Shown: positions 52,109-63,000 of the stretch, piece by piece
Layout of the letters: every line of letters begins with the position of its first letter
Position numbering within the stretch: the stretch's first letter is position 1
NCBI RefSeq assembly: GCF_013839445.1
Contig: NZ_JACDIT010000008.1
Span: 124,001-188,000, forward strand
Length of the DNA stretch: 64,000 nucleotides
Origin: Chthonobacter albigriseus
GTDB taxonomy: Bacteria; Pseudomonadota; Alphaproteobacteria; Rhizobiales; Pleomorphomonadaceae
Reading direction: 5' to 3'
Made by a program: the position numbers and the translations under genes
Notes under the pieces: generated by a model
What the model was told of the DNA's origin: nothing
Databases searched by the model: none
Seen by the model: only the letters and a program-made list of their open reading frames with translations

Positions 52109-53602
52109 TCAGCTTGCCGCCCGGCGGAGGACGTCTGCGAGGAGGTCGCGGGCGCGATCGTCGCCGGCTGCGGCGGCGCGCTCCAGATGGAGGCGGGCGG
52201 CGGCGTAGTCGGGCGGCTCGGACCAGTAGGCGGCGAGTTCGCCAAGCGCGACGAGGGCCTGCGGCTCGCCATCGGCCAGCGCAGACTCCAGCCAAGTGCG
52301 CGCCGCTTCGAGGTCGCGCGGGACGCCGACGCCGCGCATGTGGAAGCGGCCGATGTTGACCTTGGCGATCGGGTGACCGGCTTCGGCGGCGATCCTGGAA
52401 TAACGCGCGGCCTTGGCGAAATCGGTGACCACGCCGTTGCCGGTAGCGTAGGCGACGCCGAGCTCGAAGGCGGCGGTCGCGTTGCCGCGGCTGGCCGCGG
52501 TTTCCAGGTCGGAGGGAGGCGACGCGGCGGCGGGCCGAAGCGTTCCTTCCGTGCCAGAGCGGGCGATCTGTTCCAGATTGCGCACGGCGCCGGCATGGCC
52601 GAGGACGGCCGCCTGACGGTACCAGCGCGAGGCGAAGCCGAGATCGACAGGGCGGCCGATGCCGCGAGAGTAGAGATCGCCGAGGCGGGCCATGGCCTCC
52701 GCGTCACCGCGGGCGGCGGCACCGCGGAGCAGGGTTTCGGCACCCTCAATGTCCTTGCGGACGCCGAGCCCTTCCAGGAGAAGCAGGCCGAGGTGGCGCA
52801 TCGCCTGGGCGTTGCCCTTTTCGATGGCGCGCTTGAAGAAGCCGGCGGCCGCTTCGTAGTCGATGCCGGTGCCGAGGCCGTACATCAGTTGGACGCCGAG
52901 CGACATCAGGGCGGTGCCGTTGCCGGCCTCCGCCGCCTGCTCGAACCAGCGGCGGGCCGCTTCGTGGTCCGGGGCGCCAAGGTGGCCGCCGGCGAGCAGC
53001 GTGCCGAGCCCGAGGGCCGCCTCCGGGTTTCCGGCCTCCGCGGCCTTGCGGTACCAGTCGGCGGCGGCGGCCGTATCGGCGGGGCCGCCGATGCCGGAGG
53101 CGAGGATGTAGCCGAGCGTCGCCTGCGCCGCGACGATGCCGGCCTCGGCGGCGCGGAGGGCATGGTCGCGGGCTCCGGCATGGTCGGCGGCGAGCGTCGT
53201 GCCGTTCGGGAAGAGTTGGCGAATCGCCGGCCCGAGCGCCGGTTCCGGGCGGCCGTCGCCGCGCAGGAGAAGGGTGGCGAGCGCGGCGTCGGCGCGGGCA
53301 TCGCCGGCTCCGGCGGCACGGCGGTACCAATGGGCGGCGTCGGCGAGGCTGCGGGCGAGGCCGTGGCCGCGTTCGTGCAGCACGGCAAGCGCGAGGGCGG
53401 CTTCCGGGTCGCCCTTCTCGGCTGCGGCGCGGTAGACGCGTGCGGCTTCGACCGGCTTGTCGGCCTCAAGCTCGACCTTGGCGCGGGCGACCCGGTCGCG
53501 GCGGAACAGGCGGCGCAGACGGGAGGGACGGGCCGGCGTCGGCGCGGCGGCAGCTGCCGATGCAACGGGTTCGGCAACGGGGACGGACGCGGCGTCGGTC
53601 AT
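52109..53602 (-). CDS. Sel1-repeat protein co-translated with the type I exporter
   Basis: A 497-residue protein built of about eleven Sel1/TPR-like repeats after a roughly 45-residue N-terminal leader. Repeat cores include AEAGNPEAALGLGTLLAGG, IEKGNAQAMRHLGLLLLEG, AARGDAEAMARLGDLYSRG and ASRGNATAAFELGVAYATG. No export signal is seen; the leader is Ala/Pro- and Arg-rich. Sel1 proteins scaffold other proteins or regulate polysaccharide and secretion systems. Its ATG overlaps the HlyD stop (ATGA), so it is part of the secretion operon, but its role there is unknown. Confidence 0.88.
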   Translation of the reverse strand: MTDAASVPVAEPVASAAAAAPTPARPSRLRRLFRRDRVARAKVELEADKPVEAARVYRAAAEKGDPEAALALAVLHERGHGLARSLADAAHWYRRAAGAGDARADAALATLLLRGDGRPEPALGPAIRQLFPNGTTLAADHAGARDHALRAAEAGIVAAQATLGYILASGIGGPADTAAAADWYRKAAEAGNPEAALGLGTLLAGGHLGAPDHEAARRWFEQAAEAGNGTALMSLGVQLMYGLGTGIDYEAAAGFFKRAIEKGNAQAMRHLGLLLLEGLGVRKDIEGAETLLRGAAARGDAEAMARLGDLYSRGIGRPVDLGFASRWYRQAAVLGHAGAVRNLEQIARSGTEGTLRPAAASPPSDLETAASRGNATAAFELGVAYATGNGVVTDFAKAARYSRIAAEAGHPIAKVNIGRFHMRGVGVPRDLEAARTWLESALADGEPQALVALGELAAYWSEPPDYAAARLHLERAAAAGDDRARDLLADVLRRAAS

Positions 53603-54948
53603 GGTTCGGAGAACCCCTCGTTGAGGTTGGCCAGCGCGCCGTTGAGCAGATAGGACAGGATGGTGTGCGCGCCGACGTCGATGTCGGCGGTGAGCGGCAT
53701 GCCGGGGACGAGGCGGAAGTCGTCCGGTACGCGGCGAAGGTTGGTGTCGATGAGTTCGACCGTGGCGACGTAGTAGGGCTGGCCGCCGGCCTGTTCGCTC
53801 GGGGTGAAGCTGTCGGCGCTGACGGTGCGTACACGGCCGGACGCGGAGCCGTGCTCGACGAAGGGCCAGGCCTCGAACTTGAGCTGGACCTCGTCGCCGA
53901 CCTTCACGAGCCCCTGGTCGCGGGCTTCCACCATCACCTCGACCTCGTAGGCGGTGTCGAGGGGGACGAGGGTCATCATCTTCTCGCCGGACTGGAGCAC
54001 GGAGCCGACGGAGAAACTGCCGACCTGAAGAACGACGGCATCCTCGACCGCCCTCAGTTCGATCAGGTCGTGGCGCCGGGTAGCCTTGGCGAGCTCCTCG
54101 CGGGCGGCGTCGAGGGCGATCTGGCGGTCGCTCAAGTCCTGCGCGAGGCGGGCGCGCCACTGCTTGAGGTAGACGATGCGCTCGCTGCGCAGCGCGGCGA
54201 GCTCGTGGTTGGCGGCGCGGATGCGGCCCTCGTTGGTGACGACGTTGCGCTCCATCTCGACGCGGTTGTCGGTGGCGACGAGGGCATTGAGGCGGCTGCC
54301 GGCCTGCTTCTTCTCCAGGGTCTGACGCATCTTCTCCACGTCGGCGAAGATCACCAGGCGCTGACGGAAGAATTCGATGTCCTTGTTGGCGTTGGCGATC
54401 TCGGCCTCGACGCCGGCGATCTTCTCGTCGTAGCGGGCAAGCGCCGCCTCGTACTCGGCCTTGCGGGAGGCGTAGAGGGCGCGCTGGGCCGTGACGTGAA
54501 GGCCGTCGCGGGCGGGAGCGTAGGGCGTTCCGTCGAGCTCGGCGGAGAGGCGGGCGATCTCCTCCGCGAGCGCCGTCGTCTGCTGCTCGACGCGGGTGAG
54601 GTCGGCGGTGGAGAAGGTGGGATCGAGGCGGGCGAGGAGGTCGCCCTTGCGCACGACCTGGCCGTCGCGAACGGCGATCTCGCGGATGATGGAGGTTTCC
54701 AGCGGCTGGACCAGCATGGTGGGCTGGACGGAGATGACGCTGCCGCGGGCCTGGACCACCCGGTCGATCGGCACGACGCCGGCGAGCACGGCGGCGGCGG
54801 CGATGGCGGCGGCGATCAGGTGCAGCGTGGCGCGGGCGCGCCAGGGCACGGGACGGCCGAGCAGCTCGGCGGTGTCGGACTGGAAGTCCCTGATGTCCTT
54901 CGCCGCCGGCCCGTCAGGCGCGGGCGGCCGTGCCGTGACGCTCGACAT
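53599..54948 (-). CDS. HlyD-family periplasmic adaptor of type I secretion
   Basis: A 449-residue membrane-fusion protein. A single N-terminal membrane segment (about residues 36-58, LIAAAIAAAAVLAGVVPI) is followed by the biotinyl-lipoyl-like region beginning RAVQARGSVI-type VVQARGSVISVQPTML, a long coiled-coil hairpin (about 120-290) and the second barrel half ending VPGMPLTADIDVGAHTILSYLLNG, typical of type I secretion adaptors. It overlaps the exporter gene by 35 bp. It would link the ABC exporter to an outer-membrane TolC-like channel that is not encoded in the window. Confidence 0.92.
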   Translation of the reverse strand: MSSVTARPPAPDGPAAKDIRDFQSDTAELLGRPVPWRARATLHLIAAAIAAAAVLAGVVPIDRVVQARGSVISVQPTMLVQPLETSIIREIAVRDGQVVRKGDLLARLDPTFSTADLTRVEQQTTALAEEIARLSAELDGTPYAPARDGLHVTAQRALYASRKAEYEAALARYDEKIAGVEAEIANANKDIEFFRQRLVIFADVEKMRQTLEKKQAGSRLNALVATDNRVEMERNVVTNEGRIRAANHELAALRSERIVYLKQWRARLAQDLSDRQIALDAAREELAKATRRHDLIELRAVEDAVVLQVGSFSVGSVLQSGEKMMTLVPLDTAYEVEVMVEARDQGLVKVGDEVQLKFEAWPFVEHGSASGRVRTVSADSFTPSEQAGGQPYYVATVELIDTNLRRVPDDFRLVPGMPLTADIDVGAHTILSYLLNGALANLNEGFSEP

Positions 54949-57142
54949 GCGTGGCTCCCGAGAGGTGGCGGTTCTGCTGGTACCAAAGGTGGTTGTAGAC
55001 GGTGCAGCGCTCCAGAAGATCGAGGTGGCGGCCGGAATCGATCAGGCGGCCGCGGTCGAGGACGAGGATCTGGTCGCAGTCGGTGAGCGAGGCGAGGCGG
55101 TGTGAGATCACGATCACCGTCCGCCCCTTGGAGATGCGGCGGAGGTTCTCGGCGATGATCGCCTCGCTGTCCGGATCAAGCGCGCTGGTCGCCTCGTCGA
55201 AGACCAGCAACGGCGGATCGGTGACGAGGGCGCGGGCGATGGCGAGGCGCTGGCGCTGGCCGCCGGAGAGGTTGGAGGCGTGCTCCTCGATGAGGGTGTC
55301 GTAGGCGCGCGGCAGGCGCTCGATGAACTCCTCGGCGCCGGCGAGGCGGGCGGCCTCGATCATCCGCTCGTGGCCGGCCTCGGGCATGCCCATCAGGATG
55401 TTGTCGCGGATGGTGCCCTGGAAGAGGAAGCTGTCCTGCAGGACGACGCCGGTGCGGGCGCGCAGGTGGTCGAGGTCGATCTCGCGCAGTTCCACGCCGT
55501 CGATCTTGATCAGGCCCTCGTAGGACTGGTGCAGGCCCTGGAGGAGGCGGGTGATGGTGGTCTTGCCGGAGCCGGAGCGGCCCATGATGCCGACCACGGT
55601 GCCGGGTTCCACGGTGAAGGAGACGCCGTCGAGCGCGGGGGTCTTGGCGCCGTCGTAGTGGAAGCGGACGTCGTGGAAGGAAATGCGGCCGTTCATCTGC
55701 GGGCGCACGCCGTTGGCGCGGCGCGGTTCGGGCGCGACGTTGACGACGGAGGCCACCTGCTCCACCGCGCCGCGGACCTCCTGGATCTGCTGCATCAGCG
55801 CGGCGATCTGGACGATCGGCTGGGTGGCCCGGCCGGCGATCATGGTGAAGGCGACGAGCGTGCCGGCGAAGACGGTGTGATCGCCCTGGATCGCCAGGAA
55901 ACCGCCGAAGCAGAGCGAGCCGGCGTAGATCAGCTTCTCCAGCGGGGCGAGCAGGGTCTGCGGCTGGTTGGCGAGGAACTGCATATCGGTGGAAGCGACC
56001 ACGGCGCGGGCGACGCGGACGTCCCATTCGCGGCGCTTGCGGCCTTCCAGCGCCAGCGACTTCACCGTGCGGATGCCCTGCAGCGACTCGATCATGAACT
56101 GGTTCTTGCGCTGCTCGGCCTCGATGACCTTCTGGTAGCCGCGCTGCATGGGGCCCATGTAGGCCAGCACGACGATGCCCATCAGCACCGCAATGCCCAT
56201 GACGAAGGTTGCGAGCCAGGGGTTCAGGACGAACATGGCCGGCACCAGCACGATCAGGGTGGTGGCGTCCAGGATGGTGCCGAACAGCTGGCCGGTGAGG
56301 AAGTTGCGGACCCGGCGAACCTCGCCGAGCTTGTAGTTGATGATGCCGGTCGGGTTCTTGTCGAAGAAGTCGATCGGCAGCGCGATCATGCGGTCGAAGA
56401 TCTGGGTGGAGACGCGCGCGTCGATGCGGGCGGTGGCGACCGCGACCATCAGACGGCGGAGGTAGCCGAGGGCGGTCTCGAAAGCGAGGATGGCCGCGAC
56501 CGCGCCGACCAGCACCCACAGCGTCGACATGCGCTGGTGGACGAGAATGCGGTCGATGACGACCATGTAGAGCATGGGCGGGACGAGGGCGAGAACGCTC
56601 ATCGCCATGGCTGCGATGCCGATGTCGCGGAAAAGCCGGCGCTCCTTGAGGACCACGGAGACCATCCAGCCGATCCCGAAGGGCCGGGCGATCTCGTCGA
56701 CGTCGTGGCGGCGCTTGACGAGGTAGGCCTCGCCGCGCCAGTGGGCCTCCAGCCGCAGTTCGTCGACAGCAAGCGCGGGCGCGGAGGGGTTGGCGGGATC
56801 GCGCACCATCAGGGCGACGGTCGCGCCTTCACGGATGATGCCCTCGGCGACCAGGCAGTCGCCCGAGGTCAGGCGCAGGATGACCGGGAAGGCGTCGCCC
56901 AGCCTTTCCAGGTCCGCCCAGGCGAGCGTGGTGCGACGGGCGCGGAAGCCGGTCTCGTCGGCGATGCGGATCAGGCGGCGGGCTGAGAAGGTCTCGCCGG
57001 AGCCGAAGCGGGCGCGCAGCGCGTCGACGCCGAGGTGGACGCCCAGCTTCTCGGCGACCAGCGCAAGGGCGGCCATGGCGGAATCGGGCCCGCCGTCGGT
57101 CGCCGTGGACGGTCCGGCCGTCTCCGCGTCGCTTGCCCTCAT
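54914..57142 (-). CDS. Type I secretion ABC exporter with inactive peptidase-like domain
   Basis: A 742-residue HlyB/LapB-type exporter: a C39-like domain (about residues 15-145), a six-helix transmembrane domain (about 160-450) and an ATPase. Walker A is GRSGSGKTT (about 519), the signature LSGGQRQR (about 625) and Walker B LLVFDEATSALD. In true bacteriocin-type peptidases a catalytic Cys sits in a DCG-like run; here the equivalent position reads DSAMAAL, so the domain cannot cleave a double-glycine leader. That matches exporters of RTX-type proteins with C-terminal signals. No RTX substrate gene is in the window. Confidence 0.92.
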   Translation of the reverse strand: MRASDAETAGPSTATDGGPDSAMAALALVAEKLGVHLGVDALRARFGSGETFSARRLIRIADETGFRARRTTLAWADLERLGDAFPVILRLTSGDCLVAEGIIREGATVALMVRDPANPSAPALAVDELRLEAHWRGEAYLVKRRHDVDEIARPFGIGWMVSVVLKERRLFRDIGIAAMAMSVLALVPPMLYMVVIDRILVHQRMSTLWVLVGAVAAILAFETALGYLRRLMVAVATARIDARVSTQIFDRMIALPIDFFDKNPTGIINYKLGEVRRVRNFLTGQLFGTILDATTLIVLVPAMFVLNPWLATFVMGIAVLMGIVVLAYMGPMQRGYQKVIEAEQRKNQFMIESLQGIRTVKSLALEGRKRREWDVRVARAVVASTDMQFLANQPQTLLAPLEKLIYAGSLCFGGFLAIQGDHTVFAGTLVAFTMIAGRATQPIVQIAALMQQIQEVRGAVEQVASVVNVAPEPRRANGVRPQMNGRISFHDVRFHYDGAKTPALDGVSFTVEPGTVVGIMGRSGSGKTTITRLLQGLHQSYEGLIKIDGVELREIDLDHLRARTGVVLQDSFLFQGTIRDNILMGMPEAGHERMIEAARLAGAEEFIERLPRAYDTLIEEHASNLSGGQRQRLAIARALVTDPPLLVFDEATSALDPDSEAIIAENLRRISKGRTVIVISHRLASLTDCDQILVLDRGRLIDSGRHLDLLERCTVYNHLWYQQNRHLSGATHVERHGTAARA

Positions 57143-57304
57143 CGCCTCTCACACCAACGGCCTTCAACCCCTCCGAACCATGGGGGTCGCCGAGGCGCAG
57201 TGTGTTTCGTATTGGTTAACGATCGGTTGACAGATCCTTTCCAGGGGGTGCCCCTCGGTAACGCGGCGTTAAGCATGATCGCCGTAGAGCAAGGGGAGCG
57301 AGGG

Positions 57305-58558
57305 ATGCGGACCGCGGCGGACCGCCGGCTCCTCGGACGAGCGCTTCGGGGGCGGGCGATGCGGCGGCGGGTGGTGATCCACTGGGGAATCTCCAGCTTC
57401 TTCGGCTGGGGCGTCTACGGGCTCAATCTCGCCCTGCACTGGTCGCGCGATCCGGAGCTGGAGCCGATCGCCTCGATGCCGATCCGGGAGGACCAGATCG
57501 CGGTCGACCCGCTGAAGCGGCTGGCGCTGCAGCCCTTCCTGGTGCAATCCGCATCGCTGGTCGGCAAACTTTCCCCGTTCCAGAACACACCGGTGACGGT
57601 CGACGGGCCGCTGCTTTGCGCGCTCGGCAACGACTTCTCCTCCACGCCGCTCAGGGCGGGAGTGCCCTTCGCCGGCCGGCCGTCGATCGGAGTGGTGTTC
57701 TTCGAGGTGCCGCAACTCGACGCGGCCACGCTGGAGCGGGCGCGGGCCTTTCCGCTCATCGTGGCCGGATCGACCTGGAACGAGCGGATCCTCAGGGCCT
57801 ACGGCCTCACCAACGTCACGACGGTGATCCAGGGGGTCGACCCGACGCTGTTCCACCCTGCCCCGAAAGGGGGCGCGCTCGGCGACCGGTTCCTGGTGTT
57901 CAGCGGCGGCAAGCTGGAGCTGCGCAAGGGGCAGGACCTGGTCGTCGCCGCCTTCAAGCGCTTCGCCGCGCGGCACCCGGACGCCATGCTGGTGACCGCC
58001 TGGCACAGCCCGTGGCCGCAGTTCGCGCGCACGCTGGACGCCTCCGGCTTTGTTGCGCCGATCCCGTTCGACGCCAACGAGCGGGTGGACGCGAAGGGCT
58101 GGGCGCGGGCGAACGGGATCGCGGACCACCAGTTCCTGGATCTCGGCGCCGTGCCCAACGCGCACATGCCGACGGTGCTCCGGGAGATGGACGTGGCGCT
58201 CTTCACCAACCGCAGCGAAGGCGGCACCAACCTCGTAGCAATGGAATGCATGGCCTGCGGGGTGCCGACCATCCTTTCCGCCAACACCGGTCATCTGGAC
58301 CTGATCGGCGAGGAGAACTGCTACGTGCTTGCGCGGCAGCAGCCGCACGGCGGCGCCGGGGCGGCGGTGGGCGATGTGCCGGGCTGGGGGGAGAGCGATG
58401 TCGACGAGGCGGTCGATCTCCTGGAGCGGGCCTACGCGGACCGGACGGACGCGCGCCGGCGCGGCCTTCGCGGTGCGGACACGCTGTCGCGGCTGACCTG
58501 GGCGCGGACGGCGGCGGACATGAAGCGGGTGGTGCTCGACCAGATCTCGCGTATCTAG
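57305..58558 (+). CDS. Glycosyltransferase (GT4/GT1-like)
   Basis: A 417-residue GT-B glycosyltransferase. The N-terminal part begins RVVIHWGISSFFGWGVYGLN, and the donor domain contains FLVFSGGKLELRKGQDLVVA (about residue 197) and NRSEGGTNLVAMECMACGVP (about 300), the typical EX7E nucleotide-sugar motif region. The ATG at 57305 follows AAGGGGAG and is preferred over one at 57275. It is divergent from the exporter and convergent, with a 4-base overlap, with the TPR-glycosyltransferase gene. A protein- or cell-surface-glycosylation role is inferred from that context. Confidence 0.87.
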   Translation: MRTAADRRLLGRALRGRAMRRRVVIHWGISSFFGWGVYGLNLALHWSRDPELEPIASMPIREDQIAVDPLKRLALQPFLVQSASLVGKLSPFQNTPVTVDGPLLCALGNDFSSTPLRAGVPFAGRPSIGVVFFEVPQLDAATLERARAFPLIVAGSTWNERILRAYGLTNVTTVIQGVDPTLFHPAPKGGALGDRFLVFSGGKLELRKGQDLVVAAFKRFAARHPDAMLVTAWHSPWPQFARTLDASGFVAPIPFDANERVDAKGWARANGIADHQFLDLGAVPNAHMPTVLREMDVALFTNRSEGGTNLVAMECMACGVPTILSANTGHLDLIGEENCYVLARQQPHGGAGAAVGDVPGWGESDVDEAVDLLERAYADRTDARRRGLRGADTLSRLTWARTAADMKRVVLDQISRI

Positions 58559-60051
58559 CCGCGCTGCGGCGGCGCGCCGGCGAGGGCGGTGGCCACGGAG
58601 GCGACAACGGTTTCCCAGTCGCCGCGGGTCGGCTGGCGGTGGAGGCGCATGGCGGGATACCAGGGCGTCGTCAGCCGGCCTTCCAGCCAGCGCCAATCGG
58701 GTACCTGCTTCAGCATCAGTTCGGTGGGACGGCCGAGCGCGCCGGCAAGGTGCGCGATGGCGGTGTCGGTGGTGACCACGCGGTCGGCCAGCGCCAGCAG
58801 CGCCGCAGCGTCGAGGAAGGCGTCCGGGCCGTTGTCGAACTCGGGGCCGGGGTGCTCGATGGGAAAATCCGGCTCGGCCAGCCGCCAGCCGCCGCCCCAG
58901 ACCGGCTCGAGCTGCTCGTGGCCAAGCTTGTGGACCGAGATCAAGCGGATGCCGGGCACCGCCAGCAGCGGCGCGAGGAGGGCGGCATCGGCGATGCTGC
59001 GTCCGCGGTCGACCGGCGAGGCGGGATTGCCGCGGAAGGCGACGGCGACGATCGGACGTTCGTCCTTGCGCAGGCGGTCGCGCCAAGCGGAGACGAGACC
59101 CGGGTCGGCCTTCAGGTAGGGCGTCTTCGCCGGGACGGCACCGAGCGTCAAGCCGAGGCGGTGCGGCAGGCCGAGCAGCGGGACCGCGAGGTCCATCTGG
59201 GACGGCGCTTCGCCCTCCCCCACCACGTCGACGCCCTCCATGGTGCGCAGAAGTTTCACCAGCGGACGGTGAACATCGAGGGTAACTTCACCGCCGAGCG
59301 ACGCGGCGAGCGGCACGAGCCGCGCGAACTGGATCGTGTCGCCGAGCCCCTGCTCGGCGTGGACGACCAGGTGGCGGCCCGGGAAGGGCGCGCCGGTCCA
59401 CTCCGGCGTCGTGGTGTAGCGGCGCGGCGAGGCGAGCGGGGTGACCTTCCAGCGCCACTCGTATTCGGCAAAGCCGGTGGCGAAATCGCCGGAGCGAAGC
59501 AGCACGTGGGAAAGATTGTTGTGCGCTTCGGCAAGGTCCGGGTGGTCGGCGATGACGGCGCGGAGCGTTTCGGCGGCCTCGGCGGGGCGGCCCGCTTCGG
59601 CAAGCGCGTTGCCGAGATTGTGACGGGCGTTTCGGTTGGCCGGGTCGCGCTTCAGGGCGGCAAGGAAGACCTCGATCGCCGCATCCGGTTCGCCCGCCGC
59701 GTTCAGCGCCGTGCCGCGGGCGACCCAGGCCTCGACGCGCGCTTCGTCGAGCGCGACGACGGTGCCGTAGGCCTCGGCGGCGGCGGCCGGGTCGCCGGCG
59801 GCGGCGAGCGCGTTACCGAGGTTGAACCAGGCATCGACCATGTGCGGGGCGATGCGGGTGGCCCGCCGGATCAGGGCGATGGCCTGATCGAAAGCACCCC
59901 GGGCGCGCATGGCGACACCGAGGAGATGCAGCGCATCGGCGTTGTCCGGGTCCTGCTCCAGCACCCGGCAATAGGCGTCGGCCGCTTCGTCGATGCGGCC
60001 GGAGCGGTGGTCGGCGAGGGCCGCGACGAGGAGCCGGGCGACGTCGGCCAT
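58555..60051 (-). CDS. TPR-GT9-like glycosyltransferase, single module
   Basis: A 498-residue protein with about five TPR repeats in the N-terminal 220 residues (DADALHLLGVAMRARG-type runs such as NADALHLLGVAMRARG and AHNNLSHVLLRSGDFATGF) and a C-terminal heptosyltransferase/GT9-like domain. The domain shows VVHAEQGLGDTIQFARL (about residue 231), AVAFRGNP, DAFLDAAALLALADRVVTTDTAIAHLAGALGRPT and TTPWYPAMRLHRQP. Its ATG overlaps the stop of the much longer upstream gene (TGATG). TPR repeats may hold the acceptor, perhaps a secreted or surface protein; that is inference. Confidence 0.85.
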   Translation of the reverse strand: MADVARLLVAALADHRSGRIDEAADAYCRVLEQDPDNADALHLLGVAMRARGAFDQAIALIRRATRIAPHMVDAWFNLGNALAAAGDPAAAAEAYGTVVALDEARVEAWVARGTALNAAGEPDAAIEVFLAALKRDPANRNARHNLGNALAEAGRPAEAAETLRAVIADHPDLAEAHNNLSHVLLRSGDFATGFAEYEWRWKVTPLASPRRYTTTPEWTGAPFPGRHLVVHAEQGLGDTIQFARLVPLAASLGGEVTLDVHRPLVKLLRTMEGVDVVGEGEAPSQMDLAVPLLGLPHRLGLTLGAVPAKTPYLKADPGLVSAWRDRLRKDERPIVAVAFRGNPASPVDRGRSIADAALLAPLLAVPGIRLISVHKLGHEQLEPVWGGGWRLAEPDFPIEHPGPEFDNGPDAFLDAAALLALADRVVTTDTAIAHLAGALGRPTELMLKQVPDWRWLEGRLTTPWYPAMRLHRQPTRGDWETVVASVATALAGAPPQRG

Positions 60052-63000
60052 CAGCGCCCTCCCGGGACGGCGGCGAGGGCGGCGGCGACCGCCTCGGCGA
60101 CGCCGCGCCAGTCGCCCGCGCGGCGCTGGCGGAACAGCCGCATGGTCGGATACCAGGGGCTGTCGGCGCGGCCTTCCATCCAGCGCCAGTCCGGCGCGAA
60201 CTTCAGCATCAGGAAGGTCGGGCGAGCGAGCGCGCCGGCGAGATGGGCGGCCGCCGTGTCGGAGGTGATGACGAGGTCGCAGAGGGTCATCACCGCGGCG
60301 GTGTCGAGGAAGGCGTCCGGGCCGGCGTCGAAGCCGGGTCCGGGCGAGACGACGCGGGCGCCTTCGGGCAGACCGGCGAGCTGGTCCAGGCCGTGCTCCT
60401 TCTGCAGCACGACGAAGCGGGCGCGGCGGTCCTTCAGCACGGGGTGGAGGTCGGCGAGCGGCGGGGAGCGGCCTTTGTCGGCGCGGGCGCGTGGGTTGCC
60501 CTGCCAGACGAGGCCGACGAGCGGACCGTCGCCCGCCGGCAGGCGGGTGCGCCAGGTGGCGACGCGCGCCGGCTCGGCGGCGAGGTAGGGCACCTGGACC
60601 GGCAGCGAGTCCAGGGTGATGCCGAGGGCGAAGGGCAGCGACATCATGGCGATCTGGATGTCGTGGTCGGGCACCGGGCCGCCCTGCTCGACGAACTCCA
60701 CGGCGCCTCCGAAGTCCATGCTGGAAAGCAGTCCGAACAGCGGTCGGCGCACTTCCAGGAGAACGCGGCCGCCGCGCCGGGCGACGAGCGGCAGGAAACG
60801 GGCGAACTGGATGTGGTCGCCGAGACCCTGCTCGCCGTGGATCAGCAGGCGGCGGCCCTCGAAGGCGCGGCCGTCCCACTGGGGGGCGGTGAAATCGCGC
60901 GGCACCAGCTCGCCGGACTTCCAGCGTGCCTCGTAGTCGGCGAAACCGCCGGCGAGGTCGCCGACCGCCAGGCGGGCGTGGGCGCGGTTGACCTTGAGGT
61001 CGGCGTCGGTGGCGGCGAGCCGGACGGCCCGGTCGAAGTGCGGCAGCGCCTCGGCGGGACGGCCGAGGTCCTTCAGGGCGTTCCCCATGCCGCGGTGGAC
61101 CTCCGCCAGCCATGGCCGCAGCACGGCGGCCTGCTCCAGGAGCGGCAGGGCCTCTGCGGCGCGGCCGGTCTCCACCAGCAGCGAGCCGAGGTTGACGAGG
61201 GTCTCGGCGGACTTCGGCTGCGCGGCGAGAACCGCGCGCAGCATCGCCTCGGCCTCGTCGGTGCGTCCGGTGCGGCGGTAGGCGATGGCGAGGTTGGTGG
61301 AGAACTCGGCGCTGTCCAGGCCGGCCCGGCGGGCGCGCTCCAGGAAGACCAGCGCCTCCGGGTAGGCCTGCCGCTGGAGCGCGATGGCGCCTAGCATGTG
61401 GATCGATTCGGCGTGGTCGGGGTGGTCGGCGAGAATGGCGCCGTAGAGGCGGCGGGCGTCGTCGCGGCGGCCAGCCTTGTGGACGTCGAGGGCGTGGGCG
61501 AAGGCCTTGGCCGGATCGTCCACGCGGCGAGGCCGAGCGACGGCGCTGGTGGTGCGGACGGGCAGCAGGCGCTTGCGGTCGCCGGCCGCGAGGGCGGCGA
61601 CCTCGCCGGCCAGCTTGGCGACCACGTCGGCCCAGGGCTCCGGCGCGGTGAGCGCCGCCTCGCTCTGCCGGAACAGGCGCAGGGTGGGGTACCAAGGGCT
61701 GTCGGACCGGCCGCGCAGGAAGCGCCATTCGGCGTTTGCCTTAAGGATCGCGAAGGTGGGCCGGCCGAGCGCGCCGGCGAGATGCAGGGCGGCGGTGTCG
61801 GTGGTGACGACGAGGTCCAGGTTGGCCATCACGGCGGCAGTGTCGAGGAAGGCGTCCGACCCCTCGTCGAAGTCGGGGCCCAGGGTTTCCACCGGGAAGG
61901 CGCCGCGGAGGGCCGCGACCTGCTCGGATCCCGGGCCCTTCTGGAGCGCGATGAGCCGGACGCCGGGGATCGCGGCGAGCGGCGCCAGGGCGGAGAGCGG
62001 CACCGAGCGGCCACGGTCGACCAGCGGGTCCGGGTTGCCCTGCCACACGAGGCCGATCCGGAAACCGTCCTTCTCGGCCAGACGCGCGGCCCAGCGGCGC
62101 ACCCGCTCCGGTTCGACGGCGATATAGGGCACGGCCGCCGGGATGGTTTCCACGCGCGTCCGGCTGAGGAAAGGCAGGCTCATGACCGGGATCATGCCGT
62201 CGACGGGCGGGATGGTCTCGCCTTCCACGACGACGCCGTCGACGCCCTTGGCCATCGCCATCAGCCTGGCCAGACGGGCGCGGCAGCCGACGAGGACGCG
62301 GGCGCCCGCCGCCTTCAGGAGGGCGGCGTAGCGGACGAACTGGATGGCATCGCCGAAGCCCTGCTCGGTGACGAGCAGGAGCGTCCTGCCGGCGGGATCA
62401 CCGCCCTTCCAGAGCGGGAGATTGTCGCCGGCCATGCCGACGCGGGCGCTCTTCAGGCGCCACTCGTAGGCCTCCAGACCCTTCTCGAAGTCGCCGTCGA
62501 GGAGATGGGTCATGCCGAGCGCCATGTGGGCGTCGGCATAGTCCGGGCGAAGCGCGATGGCGCGGCCGAAGGCTTCGCGCGCCTCCTCGATCAGGCCGGT
62601 CTCGTAGAGCGCGGTGCCGAGATTGGTCCAGATCTCGGCGTGCGCCGGCCTGACGGCAAGCGCGCGGCGGTAGAGCCACGCGGCGAGGCGCGGGTCGCCG
62701 GCGCGGCGCTCCTGGACGCCGAGGTTGCCGAGCGCGTCCGGCTCCTCGGGCTGGATCAGCAGCGCCTCGATCCAGGCTGCGCGCGCGGCGACGACATCGC
62801 CGGTCTCGTCGAGCACGTTGCCGAGGAGCACGCGGACGGCGGCATCGGCCGGCGCCAGCGCGGCGGCGATGCGGAAGGCGGCGACGGCGGTGCCGGATCG
62901 GCCGGCCGCGCGAAGGGCGACGCCCTGGTTGCGGCGGATCATCGGATCGCGCGGATAGGCCTCGGCGAGGGCGGTGGTGAGCCGCACGGCCGCATCCGCG

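Noticed and set aside
55280-56986. 568-codon plus-strand open frame
   Set aside because: It lies opposite the type I exporter, whose Walker and transmembrane motifs are unambiguous; the plus-strand product is Asp/His/Gly-rich with no family pattern.
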